Shown in pieces: positions 52,030 to 63,839 of a stretch of 64,000 nucleotides of DNA (its first letter is position 1; every line of letters starts with the position of its first letter). Under the pieces are notes generated by a model. The model was not told the origin of the DNA. It worked only from the letters and a program-made list of their open reading frames with translations, and searched no databases. The DNA is taken from the NCBI GenBank assembly GCA_963921795.1, contig OY997643.1, forward strand, positions 18,077,195 to 18,141,194, written 5' to 3'. The position numbers and the translations under genes were made by a program. The DNA comes from Nannobrachium achirus (lineage: Eukaryota > Chordata > Actinopteri > Myctophiformes > Myctophidae).

Positions 52030-52500
52030 TTATTGAATGCTTTAACCAGTGAAAAATAGCAGATATACAAGTTCACAGCACGGCACCGAGTGCCGCGCTG
52101 CGAGCTTGTAGATCTGCTATTTTTGAAAAAGTCGTGAAAATGTGTGCAAATCTTTGAATATATGTATTTTCAAAGCGAACGTTTGTAACTCAAATTTTGC
52201 TTTTGGGTGGTCCCTGGAACTAAATATGTTGAATGGGGGTCCATGGCCAAATAAATATCATTTTGGGGGTCCTTCACATGAAAAGGTTTGAGAACCTCTG
52301 ACATTGTAGTCTCTCAAGAACAGACTAACTGAGCTCCAGTTAAGTGAAAGATTGCTGACATAGAAACACAGGTTTTTCAAAATTCAAATTTTCACGATTT
52401 TTCAAAAATAGCAGATCTACAAGCTCGCAGTGCGGCACTCGGTGCCGCGCTGTGAGCTTGTATATCTGCTATTTTTCAATAGTTAAAGCATAAAATAATG
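52030..52500. mobile_element. Family C MITE with two palindromes (inverted copy)
   Basis: Palindromes at 52051-52125 and 52404-52477 bracket GGGGGTCCTTCACATGAAAAGG and GTTTGAGAACCTCTGAC. It is the inverted counterpart of the units at 49985-50395 and 52786-53310, sharing the GTTAAAGCAT/ATGCTTTAAC ends. Confidence 0.7.
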
Positions 52501-52785
52501 ATACAGAATAATGTGTACCCGTTCTAAATGTGTTAAGTATCCTACAACGGTGCGAGGCGTGTGCTTGTAGATCTGCTATTTTCACTAGTTTGGTTGAGAC
52601 AGCCTTGTATGAGTCTTGCTTTACTTGGACACTTGGAGATAGGAGGAGTCTGCCTGACAGTGAGGAAAAGGATCCCTGGTTAATACACATTATATGCCTT
52701 AATACGTTACAGTTGCCCTCTAGAAGTAAAACTGTAAATTGAAAACACCTTGAATATTTTATTTTAACCCATTTAGGCCTAAAAT

Positions 52786-53310
52786 TATTGAATGCTTTAA
52801 CTATTGAAAAATAGCACATATACAAGCTCACAGCGCGGCACCGAGTGCCGCGCTGCGAGCTTGTAGATCTGCTATTTTTTTTTTTACGTGAAAATTAGAA
52901 TTTTGACCCGATTCTATAAGTGTCTTTTGAATCCTTCTAAGATTTTTTGAAAAACCTAGTTTCTATGTCAGCAATCTGGCCAGCCATCATCAAAGAAAAA
53001 GGTCCTTTTCACTTAACTGGAACTCAGTCTGTTCTTGAGAGACTACTATGTTAGTGGTTCTCAAACCTTTTCATGTGAAGGACCCCCAAAATTACATGTA
53101 TTTGGGACCCCCATCTCAAAATATGTAGTTCCAGGGACACTCCCCCCAGAAGCAAAATTTGAATTACAAACGTTCGCTTTGAAAATACATATATTCACGA
53201 CTTTTTCCAAAAATAGCAGATCTACAAGCTCGCAGCGCGGCACTCGGGGCACAGCCGCGCTGTGAGCGTGATATCTGCTATTTTTCACTGGTTAAAGCAT
53301 TCAATAATTC
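52786..53310. mobile_element. Family C MITE with two palindromes
   Basis: Starts ATTGAATGCTTTAAC and ends GTTAAAGCATTCAATAAT, so the ends are inverted repeats. Palindromes lie at 52806-52880 and 53210-53285, with CAGTGGTTCTCAAACC-like sequence (TTAGTGGTTCTCAAACC) at 53051. Confidence 0.75.
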
Positions 53311-53490
53311 TAGGCCTAATTAAGTATCCTACAACGGTGCGAGGCGTGTGCTTGTAGATCTGCTATTTTCACTAGTTCTGGTTGCGACAGCCTTGTATGA
53401 GTCTTGTTTTACTTGGACACTTGGAGATAGGAGGATTCTGCCTGACAGTGAGGAAAAGGATCCCTGGCTAATAAACCTTATATGCCTTAA

Positions 53491-54811
53491 AGGAAAATTC
53501 CAGAATAAAACATATTAATCCTTAATCAGCCTTTTATCACGTATGTACATACCTGGTATGATGGATTTTTATCATAGTCCTTCCAGTTTTTACTTCTCCT
53601 GGACTCCTCAGATCTCTCTCCCACAGCCAAAACGGCGGTCAATTGTGGTTCTCCCAAAGCGCTAATTTTCACCGCTGCAAAGTTACTTTTTTCTTCATAA
53701 ATCTGCTATTTATAGTTCCAAGAGAGCCAGTAATCCACTGTTTTATCGCGGGTTGAGGGAAATGGCCGTTGTTGACATGATCCCAATAGTACTCACAGAA
53801 GAAGAATGAAGTCTCGCGTCTCGCGTGATTACCGCGTTTCCTTTAGCTTTTTCTTTAGCGCAAAAGAAAGCTTTCTCCTGGAGTTATTACAGCCAGTATG
53901 TACACAACAAGGCATTGTGGTATATATATAAAAAATAAGAAAGCAGAAGAATATAATCTAGTTAGTCTATTGATCGCTAGAATCTAGTAATATATAAACG
54001 TTAGGTAAAAAGTACCTCATGACCACAGAAACGTGTCTTTCATGAGGTACTTTTTACCTAACGTTTATCTGGTGAGGCATTGCAGAATGTCTTGAGGAAA
54101 ATACGATTATTTTGTGATTATATTGTAGCCTACATTGTTTACAAATAATAATACACGTCAAAGTTATTTTATAAGTAATTCCATAAATAAATAATAAATA
54201 AAATCGAAGAAATGTATTGAGGAAAAAATAAAATAAATAAAGGTAATAGAATTACCTTATGACTACAGGAAGTCCGTTAAAATGCTTTGTTATGAATCCT
54301 TCTCAGTCATATTACTAGATTCTAGCGATCAATAGACTAACTAGATTATATTCTTCTGCTTTCTTATTTTTTATATATATACCACGATGCCTTGTTGTGT
54401 ACATACTGGCTGTAATAACTCCAGGAGAAAGCTTTCTTTTGCGCTAAAGAAAAAGCTAAAGGAAACGCGGTAATCACGCAAGACGCGAGACTTCATTCTT
54501 CTTCTGTGAGTACTATTGGGATCATGTCAACAACGGCCATTTCCCTCAACCCGCGATAAAACAGTGGATTACTGGCTCTCTTGGAACTATAAATAGCAGA
54601 TTTATGAAGAAAAAAGTAACTTTGCAGCGGTGAAAATTAGCGCTTTGGGAGAACCACAATTGACCGCCGTTTTGGCTGTGGGAGAGAGATCTGAGGAGTC
54701 CAGGAGAAGTAAAAACTGGAAGGACTATGATAAAAATCCATCATACCAGGTATGTACATACGTGATAAAAGGCTGATTAAGGATTAATATGTTTTATTCT
54801 GGAATTTTCCT
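53491..54811. mobile_element. Fold-back element with 503 bp inverted arms (Kolobok-like)
   Basis: The left arm (53491-53993) and right arm (54309-54811) are inverted copies with only a few differences seen by eye. TTAA flanks both ends (53487-53490 and 54812-54815); a TA duplication fits equally well. The ends read AGGAAAATTCCAG and CTGGAATTTTCCT. Each arm contains an ATG followed by codons for MPCCVHTGCNNSRRKLSF, which resembles the start of a THAP domain (C-x-C spacing and GCNN). THAP plus TTAA points to the Kolobok superfamily. A smaller palindrome (ATAAACGTTAGGTAAAAAG...) occupies 53994-54068. The transposase body is absent. Confidence 0.75.
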
Positions 54812-54815
54812 TTAA

Positions 54816-55535
54816 TACGTTACAGTTGCCCTCTAGAAGTAAAACTGTAAATTGAAAACGGCTTGAATATTTTATTTTAATTTAGAAACGGTTAATCGTT
54901 TAAGAGGGACAATTCAAGTTGATGATCTAATTTGTCCATGTGTTGTCCAGCCCTTCAACGAATGGAATGCATGTTGCTAACATGTTTAACCCTGCAAGGA
55001 CAACGTTGCTTTTTGGCAACATTTTTTAAATCATTTTTTAAAAAATGTTATAGTTCGTTTTCCTGTTCTTTTTTCACATTAACATCACCATTAAATCCTA
55101 TTGTTTAGTATTACAATGCCATTGGCCACGATATTTGCATATAAATACCCCCCACAGGGGCTGACATTCACACCTCCCTGAGAAGTTGAAATTCCAGCGT
55201 CTGGAGTGGACAAACTCACTTTTTAACTGAAGCTATTCCTCACTAAAACATAAGTAAAATGCCTGTAATATATTTTTTCGTGATCATTAGAATGTCTAGA
55301 ACATGTACATGTTATTATTGTGAAAGATATCCCCAAAATGCAAATTAGAGCATGATTTATGATTTATGGCTATAAAACCTTACAAAAACATGATTAATCT
55401 TTTAACATTACATTTTCCTGTGATTAGGACTTTTTTGGCCTGTAGAAATAATTTGGGTCTTGCAGGGTTAAAATGTTGATTTGATGCTCATATTGACCAT
55501 AGGAAATATTAAGTTGTTGTTTTTTTGCATTCCAT
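54816..55535. other. Spacer without recognisable gene
   Basis: After the interrupted repeat resumes (ACGTTACAGTTGCCC to about 54870) the sequence is AT-rich and unassigned. CCTGCAAGGACAACGTTGC near 54992 and GGGTCTTGCAGGGTTAAA near 55455 form distant inverted ends of what may be another old MITE. Confidence 0.45.
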
Positions 55536-55538
55536 GAA

Positions 55539-55958
55539 TAGGGATAAGACGATAAGCGATATTATCGTTTGTCGTGATTAAAAAACCCTCACGATAATCG
55601 TAATTTAATTTAATTTATCACAATCTCCGTCATGCACTGGGAATCTGGGATCAATTCCCCTTTTATTTGCCAAGGTGCATATCCGGTACCACTTAAACCC
55701 TCTATTGGTAAAACCTACTTATAATATTATACGTACTTGATACAGTCTTTTTTTTCTCACACTACCAAATGTCTTTGCCAAAAAATAGCAGATCTATAAG
55801 CAAGAGTTTGTAGATCTGCTATTTTTTGGCGAATGTTCCGTCCCAGGATAATGGTTGCTGGGGATATTTTCATTATCGCGATAATATCGTAAATCGCGGT
55901 TTCTTTGGTCACAATAATCGTGATATGACATTTTCTTATTCTTATCGTCCCATCCCTA
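55539..55958. mobile_element. MITE family E
   Basis: Begins TAGGGATAAGACGATAAG and ends TCGTCCCATCCCTA, flanked by TCCATGAA and TCCATACA (six of eight). Contains a palindrome at 55777-55831 and mirrored GATAATATCGT tracts. Confidence 0.75.
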
Positions 55959-56714
55959 TCCATACATTCCAGAGGGTCAGACCATATATGGGCAAATGAC
56001 ATCAACGGGCATTGTCACGCTGGAGTAAAAGGAAACTATTTCTGAAATAATAAGGTATTTTTAGTTATAGAAGGCAATTATAATGTATCAAGGCAAATAT
56101 ATTCTAAATTGGTTAAAACAATCTTTTGTTCATTCATTTAATTATAACTAATGGCATTTAGGATTTGACTGTGTAATGTCACGCCTTTTGATATTAAACA
56201 GTACTTTTCATTTGAATCATGTTGGGCAGTGAGTACATGTGAACCACCCCTACATAACAGACAGAGGGTGCCATTTCTCCAACTATAGCTGTAGGGAGAA
56301 GAATTTGTGGCCTCCTATGAATAGTTTTGATCACATCCACTTTGTTTAGTAAATATAACGAAGCAAGTTGTCGTATTCAGTCTGGTCTGTGAAGAAAGAT
56401 GCTCGTTTATATTTGGAAAAGCAACATAAAAAGCAGATGTGATTTGTTTGTTTTTTCACTTTTATATTCTGTTGATCCAATTTTTGTGTTCATATTTGTA
56501 TTAAACAGGTTTTAAAGCCAATAGCTGCTCTATTTTCATTAACATGGTCATTTCCTACCGTCTTAACTCAACCCCAGACCTGTTTTCTAATGTAGAGTAG
56601 CCAATCAATTTTACCCCCCTTTTCTCCCCAATGTAGTTGTTATGCCTTTTGATTCCTCCACACCCACGTCTGAGTGGTCGCTGTTATTCTACTACTGAGT
56701 ACTGACTCATGCCA

Positions 56715-57160
56715 GTTAGGGATGGGACCATAATGTCCTGGAAATAGCTATGCATTGCCTTTGGTTATTGATTTTGTTAATACCTCTGAGATTACAAATT
56801 AAACATTGGCCAAATTGTCAAATATTAGAGGCAGAAATTGTGAAAATAGCCGATCTACATGCTCACAACGCCTCGCGATGTAGATCTGCTATTTTCACAA
56901 TAGAAACGTGTTATACAAAATTCCTCAACTCTTAGTGCTCATCAGGGTGGGGGGTCCCCTGTTAAAATATGATTATTTCGGGGGTCACAGCCTGAAAAGG
57001 TTGTGAACCACTGGCATACACTACCTGTCTTTGGGCTTTGCGCATAGGAGTAAGCGACTTGTTATTGAGCTGAATTATTGTTATATAGTCCTGGAAATTG
57101 GGTTAAATATTCTGGAAAAGTTTTGGAAATTAATTGGTAAAAATTTGTGGGAACCCTGAA
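56715..57160. mobile_element. Composite MITE related to 47467-48540
   Basis: Starts near GGGATGGGACCATAATG, contains TTGGTTATTGATTTTGTTAA and the palindrome at 56837-56901, then GGTTGTGAACCACTGG, and ends GTGGGAACCCTG. The inner block is nearly identical to 47590-47850 in cstf1 intron 4. Confidence 0.65.
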
Positions 57161-57639
57161 GGGATAACATCTCACTCAGCAGTCATTATTGAGTGATAGC
57201 AGCCCGACAGGTTGATATGCCAACGACACGGAGCAGAGGTGGCATATCAACCGCTATTGCACGGTTACTTACTAAATAAATTAATGCATTGACCCAAGTA
57301 AAAAAACAACGACTTATGTCCTTGCTTACAGGAGTGAAAGTGTTGCAGTGGCCGTCCGCAGAGCGCAACGTCGCCTCGACGCAAACAAGGAAGTGTTGAT
57401 CAAATAGACTCCATGTTTGGTTACTGCATTGTCTATTTCTCGCTTCAAATGTTTTCAAAAACATTCTTGAGAGCAACGCTTAGTTCTAAATGTCGCTGTG
57501 TGTTTGTTTACATGGCTGACATGTTGGATACAGCAGAACATTCACACAGTGCAGCATTAGGCAGCGGTCTGTTATAGAGCGGAGCGGTCTGTTATCCAGA
57601 AATATCAGACTGCTGATTTCAGCGATTGACCAATCAGAA

Positions 57640-58040
57640 GCATCGTTTATCGTGATAAAAAACACCCACGATAATCGTATCGTGGAGATTTAATTTATCG
57701 CGAAATCGTCCTCCGTCATGCACTGGGACATTTGCAGAGCTGCATATCCGGTACCATTTTTAAACCATCTATAATTGATCAAATTATAGATGGTTTAAAT
57801 GGAAATAACAAACTTGATAGTCTTTTTTTTTTACTCTCTAACAAATCTCTTTGCCAAATAATTGCCGATCTACAAGCTCACAACGCGTTGCGATGAGTTG
57901 TGAGCTTGTAGATCTGCAATTTTTTGGCAAATGTTCCACCCCAGGATTAATGGATGTTGGTGATATTATCGCGATCTTAAATCGCAATTTCCTTGGTTGC
58001 CATAATCGTGACTTGAAATGTTCATATCGTCCCAGGCCAA
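57640..58040. mobile_element. MITE family E
   Basis: CGTTTATCGTGATAAAAAAC-like start with GATAATCGTATCG, a palindrome at 57851-57929, and the CATATCGTCCCAGG end. An extra short palindrome (AAACCATCTATAATTGATC) lies at about 57763-57800. Confidence 0.65.
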
Positions 58041-58256
58041 CTGCCAGTGAGGAGCCCCCACCAGGAGGACGTAGAGGGTTGTGATTCTTGTATCCTGATG
58101 GCTGCTTGGTGCAAGAACTTCCGCGAGGACAAATAAATCATCTATCTATCTACTCCTCCTCCTGCCCAACACTCCCTGCTGACCGGTGCCGCCCCCAGCC
58201 CGTAGGATTACGTGCAATGATTGATCAATATCACCAGGTCAATTGGTCTTCTAGAC

Positions 58257-58785
58257 CAGGGGTTCCCAAACTTTTTTGTCTCAGGGTACCCCATGAATAT
58301 TTTTTTAATCTGAGGCACCCCTACATTATAATTTTCACACCCAGCACCTTATATTTATAGCATATCGTTGTTGTCGGGTGGAAACCTTGTATGTCCAAAA
58401 CCGTTGTATTTATCATCTATAGAATGTACTAAACTATCTACGAGGCGTTGTGTGCTTGTAGATCGGCTGTTTTCACTAGTTTTTTGCGACAGTCTTGTAT
58501 GATGAAGCAGGGCTTTGCTTTACCAAAAGACGTACACATTTGAAACTTGGAGATACGAGGTTTCTGCCCGACAGTGACGATATTTTAGTGATTATGTTGC
58601 GAGGAAAATGTTGAGATAATTGCCATTTTGGTTAGAACTGACTGGAAATAACTCTATATAAATACTAAATAATATTTTTTCAAGTGTCCAAATAAATTCC
58701 AAATATTATCAAATTATCTCGCGGCACCCCTTGACTGCTGTCACGGCACCCCAGGGTGCCCCGTCACCCACTTTGAAAACCCCTG
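58257..58785. mobile_element. hAT-like MITE with perfect target duplication
   Basis: Begins CAGGGGTTCCCAAAC and ends TTTGAAAACCCCTG, with TTCTAGAC on both sides (58249-58256 and 58786-58793). The interior contains the palindromic mini-element (GCATATCGTTGTTGTCGGG ... CTGCCCGACAGTGACGAT) with half of its hairpin. Confidence 0.9.
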
Positions 58786-58794
58786 TTCTAGACG

Positions 58795-58900
58795 CTTAAC
58801 AAAGCCTGATGCAACATGGTGCATTTGAACCCACAACCTCTGTGGTGGCGAGCAGGGATGTTACAACTGTTACTTCGTCACCCCAGCTCTATTCTCAGAC
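58795..58900 (-). mobile_element. Possible SINE fragment
   Basis: On the minus strand, GGTTGTGGGTTCAAATGC resembles a B box, with GGTGACGAAGTAACAG upstream. Too short to be sure. Confidence 0.3.
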
Positions 58901-59689
58901 CACAGAGGATGTTGCAATGTGGACTAACTGCCATATGCGCTTATAGTCCACGTATGTACACGTATAGCTAAACTTTCCCATGGTCAATGCTTACGTCATT
59001 CTATTTTACATGGGGTTTTACACATTTTGATCCAATGTCTAGCCGACAACGATGCACACGTGATGAACTCAGTCATTGCATGGCTATAAGCACAAGATGC
59101 AGAAAGATGAAACCGTCACACTGCTGCCCCAGGCCAGATTGTACTATCCTGGCCTTGCCTGGTTAATAAACCAGACTCTATCACACACTTCGTTTTGGGA
59201 AGAGAGTATGGAATTTCGGGGAGAGATTCTTTTTCTGGGGGGCGGGCTAAAGCCTATTGACGTAATGTTAGGGGCGGTTTAAAAAAATGTCAAGGTGACT
59301 TAATTGCTGCCTTTGAACTTCAGAGGGGTTGTAAACCGCAGTAATTGATTGAGCCATACAAGTGTCAATAGCTCGTTAGTGTTCTCTCTAATCAATGAAA
59401 CATCAAAGACAACTACCTTTTGATGCCTGTAATGAGAGTGGAGGGGGGGATGTGTTTGTATACTCACAGACTCGCCTGATTGGCTGAATGGTTCTGAACC
59501 AGGCCACCACGTGCCCCAAGCCTACAGCCCTGATTGGCTAGCACTCTCATCTGGCTAGAGAAAAAGCTTAGTTAATGTGGAGGGCCAGACTTCACTACAA
59601 CACCACTACCACCAGGGGGTGGTGTTGAGTGCAGTCTGGTTTTAACCAGGCAAAGCCTGGCCAGCCAGCCTCATGCTGTGCATTCACTC

Positions 59690-60190
59690 ACTCCTTACTT
59701 CCCACAATATGAGTCTGGACTTCGGCCTATAGCAGCTTGAAAAGTGGGCGGGAGTACTTGCCTTGACAGACAGACTCCTCTAACCAATCAGCGTAGCCAA
59801 ACATCTCTCAGCCAGTCAGAAGAACGGCAAACAAACGCGTGTTTTTGGCCGATGAACTCCGCTAGCGCATATTCCTGTTCCTTTTGAATTGTTGTAATTG
59901 ATTCCAACTCCAATAACTTCATTATTGCTTGTTTTATCGTTTCAGCGTTATCTATTACACTTGTTGCATCGAGGGCAGCCATGTTGTTTTGAAAATGCTG
60001 CAGCGTGCATCTACGTCACCATCTACACATGGACCAATCAGGGGAAGCGTTTCAGTTGTTGTAAGGACAGCAGCTGAAACGCAGTCACTGATTGGCCCCG
60101 ATCAGAAATTGATGGGGGCCAACTTCTCTTACTCGCTGCTTATTTGCTGAAGTCCAGACCTCATACTGTGGGAAGGAGGAATGAGTGAAC
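59690..60190. mobile_element. Inverted-repeat element carrying a helicase-like fragment
   Basis: The left arm (TCACTCACTCC ... ATGAGTCTGGACTTCGGC) is inverted at the right (GCTGAAGTCCAGACCTCAT ... GGAATGAGTGA). On the minus strand 59982-59815 reads as an open frame (MAALDATSVIDNAET ... IQKEQEYALAEFIGQKHAFVC) that resembles the segment just before motif I of RecQ-like helicases found in fish repeats. The Walker motif itself is lost. Confidence 0.5.
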
Positions 60191-60361
60191 GCAGTATGAG
60201 GGATGGCCCACCAGGCTAAGATTGTACCCCTATAGGGTACAATTAAGTGACATTGTTTCCCAAAACAGGGTTTCCCTAAGGTGCCGTGGAACCCTAGGGT
60301 GCCTTGATGTCAGTCCAGGGGTGCCTCATAATAATGTAATAACATTTGGAATGTATATATC

Positions 60362-61697
60362 ATCCCGGTGCCTAAAGCTGGAGACCTCTCAAAGCCAGAC
60401 AACTACAGAGGCATCAGCCTGACATGTATCACTGCTAAGGTCTTCACCGAATGATACTGAACAGGATACGGCATGCCATCGACCCTCACCTGAGAGAGAA
60501 CCAAAATGGTTTTCGAGAGGAGAGAACAAACCCGTAGCACAGATCCTGGCATTAAGGAGATTAATAGAGGAGGTGAAAAAGAACAACCTAGCAGCTGTAC
60601 TGTGCTTCATTGACTTCAAAAAGGCTTTTGATTCTATCCACAGAAGCAAGATGGTGAAGATCCTTGAGGCCTACAATGTCCCTCCCAACATTCTCCGGGC
60701 TATCGAGACCATGTACGCAAAAACAAGGGCCAAAGTGGTGACCCCAGATGGCAGCAGTGAGGTGTTTGACATCCGAGCTGGGGTAATGCAAGGAGACACC
60801 CTAGCCCCCTACCTCTTCATCATAGTTCTAGATTATGCGCTCAGGAAAGCCATAGGGGGACGGGAACAAGAGCTTGGCTTCACGCTAACACCAAGGAGGT
60901 CAAGACGGCATCCCGCAGTAGTTCTGACAGACCTGGACTATGCGGACGACATCAGCCTGCTCTCCGACAGCATGGAACAAGCACAGAACTCCTGAACAGG
61001 GTGGAGATAGAGTGTGCCAAAGTTGGTCTCAGGCTAAACGCTAAGAAAACTGAGGTTATCACCTATAACCTACCTGATCACTCACCTCTGACAACAACAG
61101 AAGGAGCCTGTGTTGAAGGAAGTCAAGGACTTCAAGTACCTGGGCGCATGGGTCGACTCAACTGAGAAAGACCTTAAAGTAAGGAAGGCACTCGCTTGGA
61201 GGGCCCTGAACGGCATGAACAGTGTATGGAACTCTACTAACCTCCCCCGCCAAATCAAACTTAGCTTCTTCTTTGCAACGGTGGAGTCTGTTCTCCTCTA
61301 TGGCAGTGAATGCTGGACCCTGAAGCCAACCCTGCAGAAGTCTCTAGACGGGTGCTACACTAGAATGTTGCGTGCAGTACTCAACATCAACAGGAGTGCA
61401 CATGTTACAAACGAGAGCCTGTAATGAGGGAATACCAAAGGTAAGCGAGAAAATTGCCACCAGAAGAATGAGACTAGCAGGACACTGCCAAAGACACCAG
61501 GAGCTTCCAGCCAGCAAATTGGTACTGTGGGAGCCAACACACGGGCACCGGCCGCGAGGACGTCCACAAAAACATACGTGGACATACTCAAGGAAGACGT
61601 AGGGACACAGAACACCAATGAGCTGGCCAGATGTATGGAGAACCGAGATGACTGGAAACAACGATGGAGGGGCTCGTCTGAGGGACGACCTAGATAA
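60362..61697 (+). pseudogene. Non-LTR retrotransposon reverse transcriptase, decayed
   Basis: Frames spread over three phases give, in order: KPDNYRGISLTCITAKVF (about 60400), then NGFREERTNP, then an intact block with CFIDFKKAFDSIHRSKM (motif A), GVMQGDTLAPYLFIIVLDYA (motif B) and DLDYADDISLLSD (catalytic YADD at 60938-60949). After a stop and a frameshift near 60990 come GLRLNAKKTEVITYNLP, DFKYLGAWVDS, YGSECWTLKPTLQKSLDGCY and finally RRMRLAGHCQRHQELPASKL. The order matches the RT and carboxy end of an RTE/RTEX-like or related LINE. The endonuclease is missing and several stops make it non-functional. Around it, 60254-60340 and 61900-61960 share GGTGCC-rich sequence, so it may sit inside an older repeat. 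Confidence 0.9.
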
Positions 61698-61740
61698 TGC
61701 ATCAATATCACTTCACTATGCTTGGTAAAACAGGCCTGAT

Positions 61741-62169
61741 CCCCCCCCCCCCCCCCCCCCCCCCAGAATATAAAGTTATTTTCAGTCAGTTCTGATGGAA
61801 ACAGATATTTCTCAGTGACAGAGCCTACCGTATCTCAGGAAAGATGTGCATGTTTACGTAGCAAAATAGGATGTAAGATTCTAAAAATGAACAGTGTATA
61901 TCAGGGGTGCCGTGGATAAAAAGGTTCTTTACGGGTACCCTGAGTAAAAAAAAAAAAAAAAAAACCTGTCCCAGACGCAGGCCCTGGTCTCTCCGTCCTG
62001 GTCTCCCAGACTCCGGCCGTCATCGTTGTCCCCACAACGGTAGAAGAGGTTGGAAAGAATTCAAAGTTTTCAAACACCCCCCCCCCCCCCCCTCCCCAAA
62101 CCTGCCCAATAGATCAGTGCTGTGGACCAATAGCATGTCCAATCCTAAAGGTCGACCCCGTCTCACCCC

Positions 62170-62214
<45 letters not shown>
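61741..62214. repeat. Poly-C tracts and (CA)n
   Basis: Poly-C runs at 61741-61764, 62076-62092 and 62166-62186, the last followed by (CA)n to about 62214. A poly-A run lies at 61947-61965. Confidence 0.85.
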
Positions 62215-62216
<2 letters not shown>

Positions 62217-62238
62217 CAATATAACTAGAAGAAGGCAT

Positions 62239-62321
62239 AACCAGTAAGACTCCCTAATCGGGAGATAAGCGACCGTTGGTCGCTTATCTCCACAAATAGG
62301 CCAAAAGTTTGTTTTACCAAT
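62239..62321. mobile_element. Mini-element with GGAGATAAGCGACC hairpin
   Basis: ACCAGTAAGACTCCCTAATC leads into a perfect 14 bp stem (GGAGATAAGCGACC/GGTCGCTTATCTCC) and ends GTTTTACCAATTAT. A near-identical copy is at 63720-63806; partial copies at 8073 and 13440. Confidence 0.8.
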
Positions 62322-62479
62322 TATTACACTCTATGTGAACATTTACATCAACAAATCCCAAGTACTATGCAGAACGACCCATTTCAAGTTTTTAATGTAC
62401 AACAATATTTAGAAAATAGGTCTACAAGCTCACAATGCTACGCATTGTCCTCGTCCCTTATATTCCCATAGGTTATATG

Positions 62480-63410
62480 GAGATCTCAGTGTTTGTCAGT
62501 CCTTGTTCATTTATGCCCATATATGGACATCTCTATATCTACTGTAACAGTCCTTGTCCCTTTATGCCCATATATGGATATTCCTGATGTCATCAGTATA
62601 TGAACATATATGGGCTTTCTGATATGCCCATATATGGAGATCTCTTAACTGTAAGCCCTTGTCCCTTTTATGCCCATATCTGGATATTCCTGATGTCATC
62701 AGTATATGAACATATATGGGCTTTCTGATATGCCCATATATGGAGATCTCTTAACTGTAAGCCCTTGTCCCTTTTATGCCCATATATGGATATCCCTGAT
62801 GTCATCCGTATATGCCCATATATGGGCTTTCTAATATGCCCATATATGGAGATCTCTGTATCTCCATATATGGGTATAAAAGGATACTTCAGGTCTGACA
62901 TCAGGTTTGTTTATATTGGGTTGCTAGGTTTGACATCACAAACTCCATGGGCCATCTGACCTAGAAATCTATATTTGGGCATAGATGACTCATCGTGACC
63001 TCATCATGATTTCAATCGCTATAAAAGGACTCTCAGTGACATACACTCTCCACAGATAAAGCAGTCAACCAGCCTACCAGTCAACCCATTCTTTGATTAC
63101 TTTGTACAACTAGATTAACTTTTCAATGGCATCCCCACTGGAATTGACCGAAATGTACGACAGACAATGCCGGTCTTATACCAGGAAAGAAGCATTTCTT
63201 CGACTCAGACCTTATCGCCAGGGTTGGCTTATAGCAGCTGTCGGTAGATAATGCCGGTCTTATACCAGGGAAGAGAGCATTGCCTGGAATGTTGAATCTC
63301 CATATATGGAGATAACCTACGCATCACACAAAGTCTGACCTCACCAGCCCATACTTGGGCATGGACGACTTATATCTCCATATACGGAGATGGCCATATA
63401 TGGAGATACG
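62480..63410. repeat. Field of CCATATATGG palindromes
   Basis: Perfect CCATATATGG starts at 62517, 62568, 62628, 62734, 62780, 62816, 62840, 62864, 63300 and 63394, in units such as GCCCATATATGGAGATCTC. A 98-106 bp higher-order unit (GTCCCTTTTATGCCCATAT ... TGATGTCATCAGTATATG) repeats about three times at 62545-62830. Confidence 0.85.
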
Positions 63411-63570
63411 ATGACATCACAGAGTCCACAGCTGATGATGTGGCGTGATGTCATACAATAAACAAACAAGCCCTATATACTGATGCGATACGATGACATC
63501 ACAGAGTCCACAGCTGATGATGTGGCGTGATGTCATACAATAAACAAACAAGCCCTATATACTGATGCGG
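63404..63570. repeat. 82 bp tandem duplication
   Basis: Two copies, starting GATACGATGACATCACAG at 63405 and 63487, are almost identical. Each contains the inverted pair ATGACATCAC...GTGATGTCAT. A third, diverged copy begins at about 63952 and runs off the window. Confidence 0.9.
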
Positions 63571-63599
63571 AGATATGAGCAGGGCAAAGGTGTGACGTG

Positions 63600-63645
63600 T
63601 GACGTGTGACCGACCGACCGACCGACCGACCGACCGACGGACGGC
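63600..63645. repeat. (GACC)n microsatellite
   Basis: About 30 bp of GACC units within TGACGTGTGACGTGTGACC. Confidence 0.9.
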
Positions 63646-63719
63646 CGGTGGAGGTTTTCATAGTAAACTGCTCCCTGACGGTCGCAATAACACAGTCACT
63701 TCTGTTCTGGTATTTTATT

Positions 63720-63806
63720 TACCAGTAAGACTCCCTAATCGGGAGATAAGCGACCGTTGGTCGCTTATCTCCACAAATAGGCCAAAAAATTTGTTTTACC
63801 AATTAT
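63720..63806. mobile_element. Second copy of the GGAGATAAGCGACC hairpin mini-element
   Basis: Nearly identical to 62239-62321, including ACCAGTAAGACTCCC, the 14 bp stem and GTTTTACCAATTAT. Confidence 0.8.
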
Positions 63807-63839
63807 CAAGACATACGGGCAGTTGACAGTTTGCCATGG

